Source: Pseudonocardia lacus (GTDB taxonomy: Bacteria; Actinomycetota; Actinomycetes; Mycobacteriales; Pseudonocardiaceae). Taken from it: a stretch of 59,069 bases of DNA. Under the pieces are notes generated by a model. That model made no database searches. It was not told where the DNA came from and was given only the letters and a program-made list of their open reading frames with translations. The stretch spans positions 1 to 59,069 of the forward strand of contig NZ_JAHDTH010000024.1 of the NCBI RefSeq assembly GCF_018531445.1, written 5' to 3'. The number at the start of each line of letters is the position of its first letter. Position 1 is the first letter of the stretch. Positions 50,400 through 59,069 of this stretch are shown here, in pieces. The position numbers and the translations under genes are program-made.

Positions 50400-50527
50400 G
50401 TCGGTGTGCTCCCCCGTCGGTCGTGACAGACCGTAGGGAGCCCCGGCCCCGCACGGATTCCGGAGAAACCCCGGGATGATCGGCCCCCGTACGCGCGGGC
50501 CACCCCAGGGTGCGCCGCGCCGCGGGA

Positions 50528-51325
50528 TCAGTAGTGGATCACGCCGGGCTGCCCGCCGCCGACCGCCACCGCGTCGCCGTTGACGGCCGCGCTGCGCGGC
50601 GAGGCCAGGAACGCGACCACGTCGGCGACCTCCTCGGCGGTGACCAGCCGGCCGATCGTGGTGCTGCGCGCGAACCGGGCCAGCGCCTCGGCCTGGTCGA
50701 CGCCCTCGCGCTCGGCGCGGGCGGCCACCAGCGCCGGGGTGCGCTCGGTGACGGTGAGCCCGGGGTGCACCACGGTCACGTTGACGCCCTTCGGGCCCAG
50801 CTCCTCGGCCAGCGCGGCGGTCATCGCCGCGACGGCGACGTTGCGCACCGAGCCGACCAGCGACGAGGAGCTGCGGGCGTTGAGCCCGCTGACGTTGACA
50901 ATGCGCCCCCAGCCCGCCGCCACCATCAGCGGCGCCACGGCCCGCGCGCAGCGCAGGTAGCCCAGGACCTTGGTCTCGAACTGCTCGCGCATCACCTCGT
51001 CGGAGGTCGTGGCCGCGGTCTCGCCGCTGATGGTGCCCGCCGGCATCGCCGCCGCGTTGACCAGCACGTCCACCCCGCCGAGATCGGCCACCACGGCGTC
51101 GACCATCGCCCGGACCGACGCGTCGTCGGTGGTGTCGGCGGGCAGCGCGAGGACGCGGCCCCCGGAACCGGCCAGCCGCCCGGCGGCCTCCGCCAGCGCC
51201 CCCGCGTCGCGCGCCACCAGCGCCACGTCGGCGCCCTCCGCGGCCAGCGCGGCGGCCACCGCGAAGCCGATCCCCCGGCTCCCGCCCGTCACGATCGCGC
51301 GCTTGCCCGTCAGCTGCAGATCCAT
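50528..51325 (-). CDS. SDR-fold protein lacking catalytic Tyr and Lys
   Basis: 265 residues of the short-chain dehydrogenase fold. The NAD(P) motif 'VTGGSRGIGFAVAAALA' and 'DVLVNAAAMPAG' are intact, and the catalytic Ser is in 'IVNVSGLN'. At the position of YxxxK, however, the sequence is 'GSVRNVAVA', so Tyr is replaced by Ser and Lys by Val. A classical dehydrogenase reaction is therefore unlikely, and a different catalytic residue or a binding role is possible. The rest ('VVHPGLTVTERTP', 'VTAEEVADVVAFLASP') is normal, arguing against decay. It is next to an MFS transporter on the same strand. Confidence 0.88.
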   Translation of the reverse strand: MDLQLTGKRAIVTGGSRGIGFAVAAALAAEGADVALVARDAGALAEAAGRLAGSGGRVLALPADTTDDASVRAMVDAVVADLGGVDVLVNAAAMPAGTISGETAATTSDEVMREQFETKVLGYLRCARAVAPLMVAAGWGRIVNVSGLNARSSSSLVGSVRNVAVAAMTAALAEELGPKGVNVTVVHPGLTVTERTPALVAARAEREGVDQAEALARFARSTTIGRLVTAEEVADVVAFLASPRSAAVNGDAVAVGGGQPGVIHY

Positions 51326-51368
51326 GTCGATCAGTCTGCCGCCCCGCCGGGCCGGTCGGCGCCGCGGC

Positions 51369-52664
51369 TCAGCCCCGCGCGCGCACCCGCGGCGGCACGA
51401 TCATCCGCTTCGGGTCCACCAGCGCCAGCGCCAGCAGCCCGACGACCGGCAGCAGGGTGAGCTGCACCAGCCCGGCGCCCGCCCAGCCCATGCCGGCCAC
51501 CAGCCGGGCGAACAGCAGCCCGGACACCGCGGCGGCCACGTAGTAGCTGAGGATGAACAGCCCGGCGCCCCGCCCCACGTGCTCGGGGCGCACCGCCCGC
51601 TGCAACGCGGTGCTGCAGTTGGTGAACAGCACGCCGCTGGCGAAGGTGCCCATCAGGAACGCGAGCACGTACTGGGCGCCGACGCCGTCGGCCACCTGGT
51701 AGGCCAGCAGCGCGGTCACCGCGGAGCCGACGAACCCCACGGCGAGCAGCAGCCGCTGGTCGACCCGGTCGGCCAGCCAGCCCACCGGCAGCGCGGTCAT
51801 CGCGCCGAACCCGACCAGCGACGCGGCCAGCGCGGCCTCGCCGGGCCCGAAGCTCAGCTGCTCGCGCAGGAACGTCGGGTAGAGCCCGAGGAAGCCGTAG
51901 AACACCAGTCCCGAGACGGCGGAGGTGATGCCCAGGCCGAGCGCGCTGCGGTTGTAGGGGCTGGCCGGCACGTGGTCGTAGCTGGCGGTGTCGGCGGTGC
52001 CCGCGCGGCCGGTGACCGCTTCGCTCATCGACCGCGGCACGGCGACCAGCAGCACCGCGGCCATCACCAGCCCGGCGGCGCCGAAGACGTAGAAGGGGGT
52101 GCGCCAGGTGCCGCTCGCCCCGACCAGCGCCTGCCCGACCACCGGCCCGAGGAACACGCCCAGCCCGAACGCCAGCCCGATGAACCCGGCGGCCAGCGCC
52201 CTGCGGTGGAAGAAGTAGGCGCCGATGATCGCGTAGATCGCGGTGGCCTGCACGCCCTCGCCGATGCCGGAGAGCAGCCGGTAGACCGCCATGTCGACGA
52301 AGCCGGAGGCGAGCGGGATGGCCACGGTGCCCAGCGAGTAGACCAGCACGCTGACCACGACGATCGTGCGGCGCGACATCCGGTCGAGCAGGTAGCCCGC
52401 CGGCAGGCCGGTCAGCGCGAGGCCGAGGGTGAACCCGGTGGCCAGCAGGCCGGCCTGGTCGAGCGAGAAGCCGAACTCCTCGCGGATCGGGGGCACCAGC
52501 GGGTAGAAGACCTGCCGGTCCATCGCGTTGAGCATGTAGGACACGCACAGCACGGCGAGGCCGATCACCGCGGCCCGGCTCACCCCGCCGTCGGCCGGTG
52601 CCCGGGCCGCCCCTCCCCCGCCGTCACGTGCGCCCTGCTCACCGGAGACCGCCGGCTGCGCCAT
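51369..52664 (-). CDS. MFS transporter
   Basis: 431 residues with 12 predicted spans. The loop-2/3 motif 'GYLLDRMSRRTIVVVSVLVY' and its duplicate in the second half ('GWLADRVDQRLLLAVGFVGS') are clear, as is 'YRLLSGIGEGVQATAIYAII'. It resembles aromatic-acid or organic-anion carriers of the MFS, but the substrate is not determined. GGGAG precedes the ATG. It lies 43 bp upstream of the SDR gene and probably shares its transcript. Confidence 0.88.
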   Translation of the reverse strand: MAQPAVSGEQGARDGGGGAARAPADGGVSRAAVIGLAVLCVSYMLNAMDRQVFYPLVPPIREEFGFSLDQAGLLATGFTLGLALTGLPAGYLLDRMSRRTIVVVSVLVYSLGTVAIPLASGFVDMAVYRLLSGIGEGVQATAIYAIIGAYFFHRRALAAGFIGLAFGLGVFLGPVVGQALVGASGTWRTPFYVFGAAGLVMAAVLLVAVPRSMSEAVTGRAGTADTASYDHVPASPYNRSALGLGITSAVSGLVFYGFLGLYPTFLREQLSFGPGEAALAASLVGFGAMTALPVGWLADRVDQRLLLAVGFVGSAVTALLAYQVADGVGAQYVLAFLMGTFASGVLFTNCSTALQRAVRPEHVGRGAGLFILSYYVAAAVSGLLFARLVAGMGWAGAGLVQLTLLPVVGLLALALVDPKRMIVPPRVRARG

Positions 52665-52970
52665 CGAAGCTCCCGACTGCCAGGTGTCCGCTGTGCGGAC
52701 AACCGTCCGAAAACCTGTGCGGTGAGCCTGACCCGTCCGGCGGCGGCCGTCAAGGTCGTCTTGCGTGGGGTGGAAGACCAGCGCGCGACGACCCGGCGGG
52801 GGCTCGGGCCGGAGTCCTGGAGGACCGGCTGCGCGCCGGCGGCCCGTACGTCCCGGGGAGCACGTACGTCCCGCCGACGACGGCGCGGATACCTCCGCCG
52901 CCCGACGCGCGGACCCGGTCGGAGCGGCCACGATCGCGGGCAGGGAATGCCGGTCGATCGGAGGCACGGG
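52665..52970. other. Intergenic region between MFS and DUF998 genes
   Basis: This 306-bp stretch between divergent genes contains an inverted repeat TGTCCGC-TGT-GCGGACA at 52685-52701, 21 bp before the MFS start codon. No open frame with protein-like features or convincing -35/-10 pair was seen in the remainder. Confidence 0.45.
52685..52701. promoter_or_regulatory. Candidate operator of the MFS/SDR unit
   Basis: Perfect 7-bp arms around a 3-bp centre, directly upstream of the MFS ribosome site. The size and symmetry fit a dimeric repressor. No regulator gene adjoins it. Confidence 0.5.
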
Positions 52971-53663
52971 ATGACGGATCGGGTGCTGCCCACGCGGGCG
53001 CTGCTGGCGTGCGGTGTCGTGGCCGGGCCGGTGTACGTGGCGGTGGCGCTGGCCCAGGCGTTGACCCGCGACGGGTTCGACCTGGCCCGCCACCGCTTCA
53101 CCGCGCTCACCGCCGGGGACCTGGGCTGGGTCCACCGGGCCGACATGCTGCTGGTCGGGGCGCTCACGATGCTGTTCGCGGTGGGGGCCGCGCGCGTGCT
53201 GCGGCCGGGTCGGGGCGCGACCTGGGGTCCACGCCTGCTCGGGCTGTTCGGCGCGGCGTACGTCGTCGGCGGCGCGCTCACCGCGGACCCGGCGGCCGGC
53301 TTCCCGCCCGGCGCCGCCCCCGCGATGGCGACGGCCACCTGGCAGGGAGCCGTCCAGAACGCCTCGCGCGGCGTCAGCACCGTGCTGCTGGTCGCGACGA
53401 TCGTGGTGCTCGCGGCGCACTCCGCGGCCACCGGGCGCCGGGGCTGGGCGTGGTTCCACGGGCTCTACGCGTGCGCCGTACCGGTGACGTTCGCGGCCGC
53501 GCTGGCCGTCGGCGCCGCCGCGGGCGGCTACCCGTACGCCATCGCGGTGGTCTTCCTGGTGGCACCGTGGATCTGGGTGAGCGTGCTGGCCGCGCACCTG
53601 TGGCGACGGGCGGGGGCACGGACGGGTGCCGACGCGGTCGGCGACCTCCGGTTCGCCGGGTGA
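52971..53663 (+). CDS. DUF998 family membrane protein
   Basis: 230 residues with about six spans. The family pattern is present in 'VVAGPVYVAVALAQALTRDG' with 'RHRFTALTAGDLGWVHRADM', then 'LLGLFGAAYVVGGALTADPA' and 'PYAIAVVFLVAPWIWVSVLA'. The function of DUF998 is unknown. GGAGG lies 6 nt before the ATG. It converges on the sugar ABC operon, with a strong hairpin between the stops. Confidence 0.8.
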   Translation: MTDRVLPTRALLACGVVAGPVYVAVALAQALTRDGFDLARHRFTALTAGDLGWVHRADMLLVGALTMLFAVGAARVLRPGRGATWGPRLLGLFGAAYVVGGALTADPAAGFPPGAAPAMATATWQGAVQNASRGVSTVLLVATIVVLAAHSAATGRRGWAWFHGLYACAVPVTFAAALAVGAAAGGYPYAIAVVFLVAPWIWVSVLAAHLWRRAGARTGADAVGDLRFAG

Positions 53664-53683
53664 CCAGCGGTCGATCGGTACGG

Positions 53684-53725
53684 CACGGGCGCGCCCGGGT
53701 CCACCGGGACCCGGGCGCGCCCGTG
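53684..53725. terminator. Strong bidirectional hairpin between convergent genes
   Basis: 19-bp perfect arms (53684-53702 and 53707-53725) with a 4-nt loop lie between the DUF998 stop (53663) and the sugar permease stop (53739). Very GC-rich and without T-tracts, it would end transcripts from both sides. Confidence 0.75.
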
Positions 53726-53738
53726 GGGGCGAGGACCG

Positions 53739-54980
53739 TCAGCGCGCCCCGGCGCCGCGGCGCTTGTTGTAGATGTCGAACGCGACCGCCAGCAGCAGCA
53801 CCAGGCCCTTGACCACCGACTGGATCGACTGGTCGACGCCCATGAGCTGCATGCCGTTGCTCATCACGGCCATGATCAGACCACCGACCATGGCCCCGAC
53901 CACGGTGCCCACGCCACCGGTCACGGCCGCGCCGCCGATGAACGCCGCGGCGATGGCGTCCAGCTCGAACATGTTGCCCGCCGCGGGCTGGGCGCCGTTG
54001 GACCGCGAGGAGTAGATGATGCCCGCGATCGCGGACAGCAGGCCCATGTTGACGAAGATCCAGAAGTTGACCGTCCGGACCCGCACGCCCGACAGCTGGG
54101 CCGCCGACAGGTTGCCGCCGATGGCGTAGACCTGGCGCCCGAACACCGTGCGCCGGGTGATGACGCCGTAGGCCAGCACGAGAGCGGCCAGGATGATCAG
54201 GACGACGGGCAGGCCGCGGGCGTGCGCGAGCTGCCAGGCGAAGGCCATCACGACCGCGCCGACCAGCACGACCCGCGTCACGAACAGCGGGAACGACTCC
54301 ACCGGCTGCATGTAGGTGATCCGGGCGACCCGGGTGCGGAAGCCGCTGACCGCGTAGCCCGCCACCGCGATCGCGCCGATCAGCAGGGTGAACGCGTCGA
54401 AGCCCTCCCCGCCGAGCAGGCCGTTGAGGAAGCCGCTGGCGACGACCTGGTACTCCGGGGTGAACGGGGACAGCGAGATGTTGTCCAGCACCCGCAGCGT
54501 CAGGCCGCGGAACAGCAGCATGCCGGCCAGGGTCACGATGAACGCCGGGATGCCCACGTAGGCGACCCAGAACCCGTGCCACGCGCCGACCACCAGGCCG
54601 ACCGCGAGCGCCGCGAGGATGCCCACCCACCAGGGCAGGCCCTGCCCGATGACCAGCACCGCGGAGACCGCGCCGGTCAGCGCGACCACCGAGCCGACCG
54701 ACAGGTCGATGTGCCCGGCGATGATCACGATGACCATCCCGATGGCCAGCACCAGGATGTAGGAGTACTGCAGGACGATGTTGGTGATGTTGATCGGGCT
54801 GAGCGACGTGCCGCCGGTCAGGATCGCGAACAGCGCGACGATCGCCACGAACGCGATGTAGATGCCGCTCTGGCGCAGGTTGCGGGTGAGCAGCGCGCGG
54901 ATGTCGCTGCTCCCGGTGTGCAGGGCGGCGGCGGGCGCGGCCTCCTGGGAGGGGTCCGCCTTGGGCGCGGTCTGGGTCAT
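53739..54980 (-). CDS. mmsB: Multiple-monosaccharide ABC transporter permease
   Basis: 413 residues, CUT2-family permease of the MmsB/GguB/XylH type, with about 10-11 spans. Signature '[20 protein letters not shown]' and the coupling loop '[19 protein letters not shown]' are present. A long central insertion ('[15 protein letters not shown]') is typical of this longer permease class. The ATG overlaps the ATPase stop by ATGA. Confidence 0.92.
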   Translation of the reverse strand: MTQTAPKADPSQEAAPAAALHTGSSDIRALLTRNLRQSGIYIAFVAIVALFAILTGGTSLSPINITNIVLQYSYILVLAIGMVIVIIAGHIDLSVGSVVALTGAVSAVLVIGQGLPWWVGILAALAVGLVVGAWHGFWVAYVGIPAFIVTLAGMLLFRGLTLRVLDNISLSPFTPEYQVVASGFLNGLLGGEGFDAFTLLIGAIAVAGYAVSGFRTRVARITYMQPVESFPLFVTRVVLVGAVVMAFAWQLAHARGLPVVLIILAALVLAYGVITRRTVFGRQVYAIGGNLSAAQLSGVRVRTVNFWIFVNMGLLSAIAGIIYSSRSNGAQPAAGNMFELDAIAAAFIGGAAVTGGVGTVVGAMVGGLIMAVMSNGMQLMGVDQSIQSVVKGLVLLLAVAFDIYNKRRGAGAR

Positions 54981-56515
54981 CCGGCGAGCTCCCGGTCCTT
55001 CGTCATCAGGGCCATCAGGCCCTCCTGGGTCGCGTCGCCGACCGGAACCTCACCGGTGATCCGCCCGGCGGACAACGTGTAGATGCGGTCGCAGATGCCG
55101 AGCAGCTCGGGCAACTCCGAGGAGATCACCAGCACCGCCTTCCCGGACGCGACCAGCTTGTTGACGATCGTGTAGATCTCGTACTTGGCGCCGACGTCGA
55201 TGCCGCGCGTCGGCTCGTCCAGGATCAGCACCTCGGGGTCGGTGAACAACCACTTGCTCAGCACGACCTTCTGCTGGTTCCCCCCGGACAGCTTGCCCAC
55301 GATGCTCATCACCGTGGGCGCCTTGATGTTCATGGCCCGCCGGCTGTCCTCGGCGACCTTGGTCTCCTCGTTGGCGTTGACCCAGCCGCGCCGCGACAGC
55401 TTGCCCAGCGCGGCCGCCGAGATGTTGCGCCGGATGTCCTCGATGAGGTTGAGGCCGTAGCGCTTGCGGTCCTCGGTCGCGTACGCGATGCCGTGCTCGA
55501 TGGCCTCGGCGACGGTGCGGGCCCGGACCTCCTCGCCGCGCACGAAGACCCGGCCCGAGATGTTGCGCCCGTAGGAGCGGCCGAACACGCTCATCGCCAG
55601 CTCGGTGCGCCCGGCGCCCATCAGCCCGGCGATGCCGACGACCTCGCCTGCCCGCACGGTCAGCGAGGCGCCGTCGACGACCTTGCGGTCCTGGGTGGGG
55701 TGCCAGACCGTCCAGTCCTCGATCCGCAGCACCTCCTCCCCGACCTCGGACTCGCGGTCGGGGTAGAAGCTGTCCAGGTCGCGCCCGACCATCCCGCGGA
55801 TGATCCGGTCCTGGCCGGCGTCGGGTTCGCTCATGTCCATGGTCTCGACCGTGCGGCCGTCGCGGATGACGGTGGTGCGGTCGGCGACGCTGACGATCTC
55901 GTTGAGCTTGTGCGAGATCATGATGCAGGTGATGCCGCGCTCCTTGAGCGCGCGCAGCAGGCCGAGCAGGTGCGCCGAGTCGGTGTCGTTGAGCGCGGCC
56001 GTCGGCTCGTCGAGGATCAGCAGCTTGACGTCCTTCGACAGCGCCTTGGCGATCTCCACCAGCTGCTGCTTGCCCACGCCGAGCTGGCCGACCGGGGTGA
56101 CCGCGTTCTCGGCCAGCCCGACCTCGTCGAGCAGTCGCCGGGCCTCGGCGTTGGCCTTGTTCCAGTCGATGAGCCCGCCGCGCCCGGTGACCTCGTTGCC
56201 CAGGAAGATGTTCTCCGCGATCGACAGGTGCGGCACCAGCGCCAGCTCCTGGTGGATGATCACGATGCCGACGTGCTCGCTGTCGCGGATCCCGGCGAAG
56301 CGCACCGGCTGCCCGTCGAAGGTGATCTCGCCGTCGTAGCTCCCGGTCGGGTGCACCCCGGAGAGGACCTTCATCAGCGTCGACTTGCCGGCGCCGTTCT
56401 CACCGCAGATGGCGTGGATCTCGCCGCGGCGGACGGCGAGGTTGACGTCCTCGAGCGCTGTCACGCCGGGGAAGGTCTTGGTGATGCCCCGCATGCGCAG
56501 GATCTCGTCGTCCAT
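54977..56515 (-). CDS. mmsA: Multiple-monosaccharide ABC transporter ATP-binding protein
   Basis: 512 residues, double ABC ATPase of the MmsA/GguA type. N-half: Walker A 'GENGAGKST' at 38-46, '[20 protein letters not shown]' and '[11 protein letters not shown]'. C-half: '[17 protein letters not shown]', '[15 protein letters not shown]' and '[13 protein letters not shown]'. It powers uptake of glucose, xylose, arabinose or similar sugars. It lies 99 bp downstream of the binding-protein gene, separated from it by a hairpin. Confidence 0.93.
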   Translation of the reverse strand: MDDEILRMRGITKTFPGVTALEDVNLAVRRGEIHAICGENGAGKSTLMKVLSGVHPTGSYDGEITFDGQPVRFAGIRDSEHVGIVIIHQELALVPHLSIAENIFLGNEVTGRGGLIDWNKANAEARRLLDEVGLAENAVTPVGQLGVGKQQLVEIAKALSKDVKLLILDEPTAALNDTDSAHLLGLLRALKERGITCIMISHKLNEIVSVADRTTVIRDGRTVETMDMSEPDAGQDRIIRGMVGRDLDSFYPDRESEVGEEVLRIEDWTVWHPTQDRKVVDGASLTVRAGEVVGIAGLMGAGRTELAMSVFGRSYGRNISGRVFVRGEEVRARTVAEAIEHGIAYATEDRKRYGLNLIEDIRRNISAAALGKLSRRGWVNANEETKVAEDSRRAMNIKAPTVMSIVGKLSGGNQQKVVLSKWLFTDPEVLILDEPTRGIDVGAKYEIYTIVNKLVASGKAVLVISSELPELLGICDRIYTLSAGRITGEVPVGDATQEGLMALMTKDRELAG

Positions 56516-56556
56516 GGGACCTCGTCGTCGGTTCTCTGGTCGGTCGGATGTGGTGC

Positions 56557-56594
56557 CGGCCGGGCCCGGCAGCGCGTGCTGCCGGACCCGGCCG
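56557..56594 (-). terminator. Intercistronic hairpin after the sugar-binding protein gene
   Basis: 17-base arms (56557-56573 and 56578-56594) pair with one mismatch around a 4-nt loop, between the binding-protein stop (56615) and the ATPase start (56515). As in the rhamnose operon, it probably favours binding-protein mRNA over the downstream genes. Confidence 0.7.
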
Positions 56595-56614
56595 TTGTTC
56601 GGTGCGGTCGGCGC

Positions 56615-57778
56615 TCAGCCGGCCTGGCCGCTGGCGACCTCTTCGGCCGTCCAGTACTCCGAGTCGATCAGTTCCTTCTGGATGTCGTCCTTGTAGACCG
56701 TGACGATCGGCAGCAGGTAGGACGGGACGACCTTGACCCCGTTGTCGTAGGTCTCGGTGTCGTTGGCCTCGGGCTGGGTGCCGCCCAGGTACGCCTTGGC
56801 CGCGACGACGGCCTGCTCGGCCAGCAGCCGGGTGTCCTTGAAGATCGTCGAGCTCTGCACGCCGTCGTTGATCAGCTTGACCGAGGCGATCTCGGCGTCC
56901 TGACCGGTCACGACCGGGATCGGGTTGCCGGCGCCGCCGTAGCCGGCGTTCTGCAGCGCGGTGATGATGCCGCGGGAGAGGCCGTCGTAGGGCGAGAGCA
57001 CGCCGTTGACCTTGGAGCCGTCGTTGTAGGCCCCGGTGAGCAGGTCCTCCATGCGCTTCTGCGCGGTCTCCTGCTGCCAGCGCAGGATCGCGGCCTGCTC
57101 GATGCTGGTCTGGCCGCTCTTGACGACGAGCTGGCCGCTGTCGATCAGCGGCTGCAGCACCGACATCGCGCCGTTGAAGAAGAAGAACGCGTTGTTGTCG
57201 TCGAGCGAGCCGGCGAACAGCTCGATGTTGAACGGCCCGGTCGCGGTGCCGGCGGAGCCGTCCTTGTTCTTCAGCCCCAGGCCGGTCAGCAGGGCGTCGG
57301 CCTGGGCCACGCCGACCTGGAAGTTGTCGAACGTGACGTAGAAGTCCACGTTCGGGCTGTCGCGGATGAGCCGGTCGTAGGAGATGACCGGGATGTTGGA
57401 GTCCTTGGCCGCCTGCAGCTGGCTGCTCAGCGCGGTGCCGTCGATGGCCGCGATGACCAGCAGGTCCGCGCCCTGGGTGATCATCTGGTCGACCTGCTGG
57501 GACTGGGTCGGGATGTCGTCGTTGGCGTACTGCAGCTCGACCTTGTAGCCGGCCGCCTCCAGCTGCTCCTTGACGGAGTTGCCGTCGGCGATCCACCGCT
57601 CCGAGGTCTGGGTCGGCATGGACACGCCGACCAGCAGGTCCTCCGGCGCCTGGGTGGCGCCACCGGCCTCCGGGGCACCGCCGCCGCTACCGGCGCCGCC
57701 GCCGGAGCAGGCAGCCAGCGCGAACGCCAGTACGCCGGCCGCGGCGACCGATCCGAGCCTTGAGAATCGCAAGCCCAT
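56615..57778 (-). CDS. chvE: Multiple-monosaccharide-binding lipoprotein (ChvE type)
   Basis: 387 residues, periplasmic-binding-protein type 1 fold. The signal ends in lipobox 'LAAC' at Cys24, followed by a Gly/Ser-rich tether. The mature region has 'LVGVSMPTQTSERWIADGNS', 'DLLVIAAIDGTALSSQLQAA', 'VISYDRLIRDSPNVDFYVTF' and 'PVVTGQDAEIASVKLINDG', all characteristic of ChvE/XylF-type sugar-binding proteins. The ATG at 57778 has GAGGAG upstream. It is the first gene of the importer operon. Confidence 0.92.
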   Translation of the reverse strand: MGLRFSRLGSVAAAGVLAFALAACSGGGAGSGGGAPEAGGATQAPEDLLVGVSMPTQTSERWIADGNSVKEQLEAAGYKVELQYANDDIPTQSQQVDQMITQGADLLVIAAIDGTALSSQLQAAKDSNIPVISYDRLIRDSPNVDFYVTFDNFQVGVAQADALLTGLGLKNKDGSAGTATGPFNIELFAGSLDDNNAFFFFNGAMSVLQPLIDSGQLVVKSGQTSIEQAAILRWQQETAQKRMEDLLTGAYNDGSKVNGVLSPYDGLSRGIITALQNAGYGGAGNPIPVVTGQDAEIASVKLINDGVQSSTIFKDTRLLAEQAVVAAKAYLGGTQPEANDTETYDNGVKVVPSYLLPIVTVYKDDIQKELIDSEYWTAEEVASGQAG

Positions 57779-57839
57779 CTCCTCCTCGAGACGCATTCGC
57801 CGCTGACCGTGCCATGCGACTGTGCTGTGACGAGGGCCC

Positions 57840-57868
57840 AATGTGAGCGCTAACAACCCGCACGTCAA
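57840..57868 (-). promoter_or_regulatory. Promoter of the chvE-mmsAB operon
   Basis: TTGACG on the minus strand (plus-strand 57863-57868) is followed after 17 bases by CACATT (57840-57845). The -10 is weak but the spacing is exact. Confidence 0.5.
57842..57855. promoter_or_regulatory. LacI/ROK-type operator in the sugar operon promoter
   Basis: TGTGAGCGCTAACA is a near-perfect palindrome centred on AGCGCT and falls inside the promoter spacer and -10 box, so a bound repressor would block polymerase. No cognate regulator gene is adjacent. Confidence 0.6.
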
Positions 57869-57880
57869 CCCCGACCCGAC

Positions 57881-57897
57881 ACCGTGATCGTCACGGT
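57881..57897. promoter_or_regulatory. Upstream palindrome at the sugar operon promoter
   Basis: ACCGTGA-TCG-TCACGGT, with perfect 7-bp arms, lies 12 bp upstream of the -35 box, where an activator would bind. The rest of the 286-bp gap to 58065 shows only a GCGTAACA direct repeat (about 57898-57920). Confidence 0.45.
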
Positions 57898-58064
57898 TGC
57901 GTAACAGGCCTGCGTAACACGCTGATCATCCCGCGTTGACCTGCGGCGAATCGGTTCGATCAGCCGACCGGGACGCGGTCCGCGCCGAGGTCACGAGTCG
58001 GTGAACGGATCCGCTGCCCGTCGGCTCGCGCTACGCCGAACGGAGCTACCGACGACGGAACTCC

Positions 58065-58607
58065 CTAGCTACGGCTACTCACCGGTAGATCTGTGCTCGC
58101 GGCCTCCTCGCGGGCCAGGTGCTCGAGCAGGTTAGCGGCGAACCGGTCGCCCATCACCCGCATCGTCGCCTCCATCACCCGGCGCACCGCCGGCCCGGCC
58201 AGCCGCGGCAGCGGCAGCTCGACGTGCAGCGCGAGCCGGATCGCGAGCCGGGTGCCGGCGGGAGCGTCCGACAGCTCGTAGCTGCCCTCGGCGCCGGCCT
58301 GCTCGACGACCCCGGGCGGGGGCTCGTGGGTGTAGTCGATGCGCGACTCGGGCGTGAACCGCATCCGCTCGGTGAACACCGGGCTGATGCCCACCCCCAG
58401 CACGTCGATGCCGACCAGGTGCCAGCGCCAGCGGTCCCCATCGGCATCGGTGTCGACCGAGGTGTCGACAGAGGTGTCGACGTCGACGCGACGCAGCAAC
58501 GGGGTCAGCCGGGGCAGCAGGTCGGGATCGGTCAGCGCGCGCCAGATGGCCGAGCGGTCGGCGGCGACGACGGCGACCGATTCGGTGGAGGCGGAGAACC
58601 GGGTCAT
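58065..58607 (-). CDS. SRPBCC family protein
   Basis: 180 residues. 'SVAVVAADRSAIWRALTDPDLLPRL' is the opening strand and helix of the SRPBCC (polyketide cyclase/START-like) fold, and a long C-terminal helix follows ('RRVMEATMRVMGDRFAANLL'). A DTSV repeat at about residues 40-50 comes from a short tandem DNA repeat. The fold binds hydrophobic ligands, and no specific function can be given. The ATG at 58607 gives the proper domain start. It is divergent from the dodecin gene. Confidence 0.78.
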   Translation of the reverse strand: MTRFSASTESVAVVAADRSAIWRALTDPDLLPRLTPLLRRVDVDTSVDTSVDTDADGDRWRWHLVGIDVLGVGISPVFTERMRFTPESRIDYTHEPPPGVVEQAGAEGSYELSDAPAGTRLAIRLALHVELPLPRLAGPAVRRVMEATMRVMGDRFAANLLEHLAREEAASTDLPVSSRS

Positions 58608-58751
58608 GGCACCGACTTCCCGCCGGTGCCGGCGCCGAACCGCGACCCGCACCACGTCGGACCCGCGACGGGGCGCGGGCAGGAGTTGCCCCGACCGCCC
58701 ACGACCGGGAAGTTGGACCCGGGACACGCACCGGACCGACGAAGGAGCCCG

Positions 58752-58967
58752 ATGAGCAACCACGTCTACCACGTCACCGAGGTCGTGGGAACGTCACCGA
58801 CCAGCGTCGACGACGCCATCCGGTCCGCCATCGAGCGGTCTGCCAAGACCCTGCGCAACCTCGACTGGTTCGAGACGACCTCCATCCGCGGCCACCTGGA
58901 CGAGGGCCGGATCAAGCACTTCCAGGTCACCCTGAAGGTCGGGTTCCGGCTCGAGGAGCTCAGCTGA
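58752..58967 (+). CDS. Dodecin family flavoprotein
   Basis: 71 residues, exactly dodecin size. 'VTEVVGTSPTSVDDAIRSAI' is followed by 'TLRNLDWFETTSIRGHLDEG', with the Trp that stacks on the flavin, and 'HFQVTLKVGFRLEE' closes the sheet. Dodecins assemble as hollow dodecamers that store FMN or riboflavin, or bind CoA, and dampen flavin photochemistry. GGAG lies before the ATG. Confidence 0.93.
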   Translation: MSNHVYHVTEVVGTSPTSVDDAIRSAIERSAKTLRNLDWFETTSIRGHLDEGRIKHFQVTLKVGFRLEELS

Positions 58968-59005
58968 GCGCTGCGGGCGCGCCGGCCCGCGACGTCGCGG
59001 CCGCG

Positions 59006-59069
59006 ATGGCCGCGGCGGCGCGGGCCTGGCTCGACGCGCTCGACCGCGACCAGCTCGGCGTCGCCACCG
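59006..59069 (+). CDS. Start of a possible DUF3500 protein, cut by the window end
   Basis: Only the first residues are seen: 'MAAAARAWLDALDRDQLGVAT'. The 'AARAWLDALDxDQ' pattern resembles the N-terminus of DUF3500 proteins, but too little is present to be sure. The ATG at 59006 has no ribosome site. A CTG at 58964 that overlaps the dodecin stop and follows GAGGAG by 5 nt is an alternative start in the same frame. Confidence 0.4.
   Translation, partial: MAAAARAWLDALDRDQLGVAT

Overview
The window is about 59 kb of very GC-rich DNA, densely packed with genes. GTG starts and ATGA/GTGA/TGATG overlaps are common, and several genes have a -10 box directly abutting the start codon. Together with the gene families present (DUF1707, DUF1684, LAL regulators, NtaA-type monooxygenases, an Rv0081-0087-like locus), this points to an actinobacterium. 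A Pseudonocardia-like member of the Pseudonocardiales is my best guess. No rRNA, tRNA, CRISPR array or intact insertion sequence was seen.

Layout. (1) Positions 1-2.3 kb hold the C-terminal part of a LOTUS-domain protein, whose left edge is joined to a near-identical copy of a segment from 20.8-21.0 kb, then an NTF2-like protein and a LysR regulator. (2) From 2.4 to 14.9 kb lies a 6-deoxyhexose (L-rhamnose) utilisation operon: kinase, fucose-isomerase-type enzyme, bifunctional aldolase/dehydrogenase, rhamnose isomerase, mutarotase and a complete RhaSTPQ-type ABC importer, with a divergent LacI repressor and a visible promoter and operator. (3) From 15 to 20.7 kb there are a YceI protein, a NarL-type two-component pair, an MmcQ/YjbR protein, a DUF1707 protein with an Asp/Asn tail, small membrane proteins and a DoxX protein. 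(4) From 20.7 to 28.3 kb an ArsR regulator heads a six-subunit membrane complex related to energy-converting hydrogenases and ordered like Mycobacterium tuberculosis Rv0081-Rv0087. Its large subunit lacks the NiFe-binding cysteines, so it is a hydrogenase-related (Ehr-type) complex rather than a hydrogenase. This is the most interesting system in the window.

(5) From 28.3 to 33.3 kb lie a two-domain ABM-like protein, acetoacetyl-CoA synthetase, a YibE/F membrane protein and a DUF1684 protein. (6) From 33.4 to 38.2 kb a short ORF that may be a leader peptide precedes two flavin-dependent monooxygenases, followed by a HypX/HoxX-type hydrogenase maturation protein with no hydrogenase genes beside it. 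(7) From 38.2 to 45.3 kb there are three small regulator-target units: MarR with haloalkane dehalogenase and a monooxygenase-like protein, TetR with Ohr and twin operators, and metabolic enzymes (D-aminoacylase-type amidohydrolase, nitronate monooxygenase). (8) From 45.2 to 53.7 kb lie a nuclease gene remnant, a giant LAL-type LuxR regulator, a YiiX-like peptidase, an ECF-like sigma factor with an overlapping partner gene, an SDR lacking its catalytic Tyr/Lys, an MFS transporter and a DUF998 protein. (9) From 53.7 kb to the end are a ChvE-MmsAB sugar ABC importer, an SRPBCC protein, a dodecin and the start of a possible DUF3500 gene.

How the parts fit together. Regions 2 and 9 are sugar scavenging, each with an operator placed inside or just downstream of its promoter. 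Region 4 is a membrane energy-conversion module under its own ArsR control. Region 6 looks like sulfur or C1 metabolism. Strong hairpins lie behind both sugar-binding-protein genes and between convergent genes.
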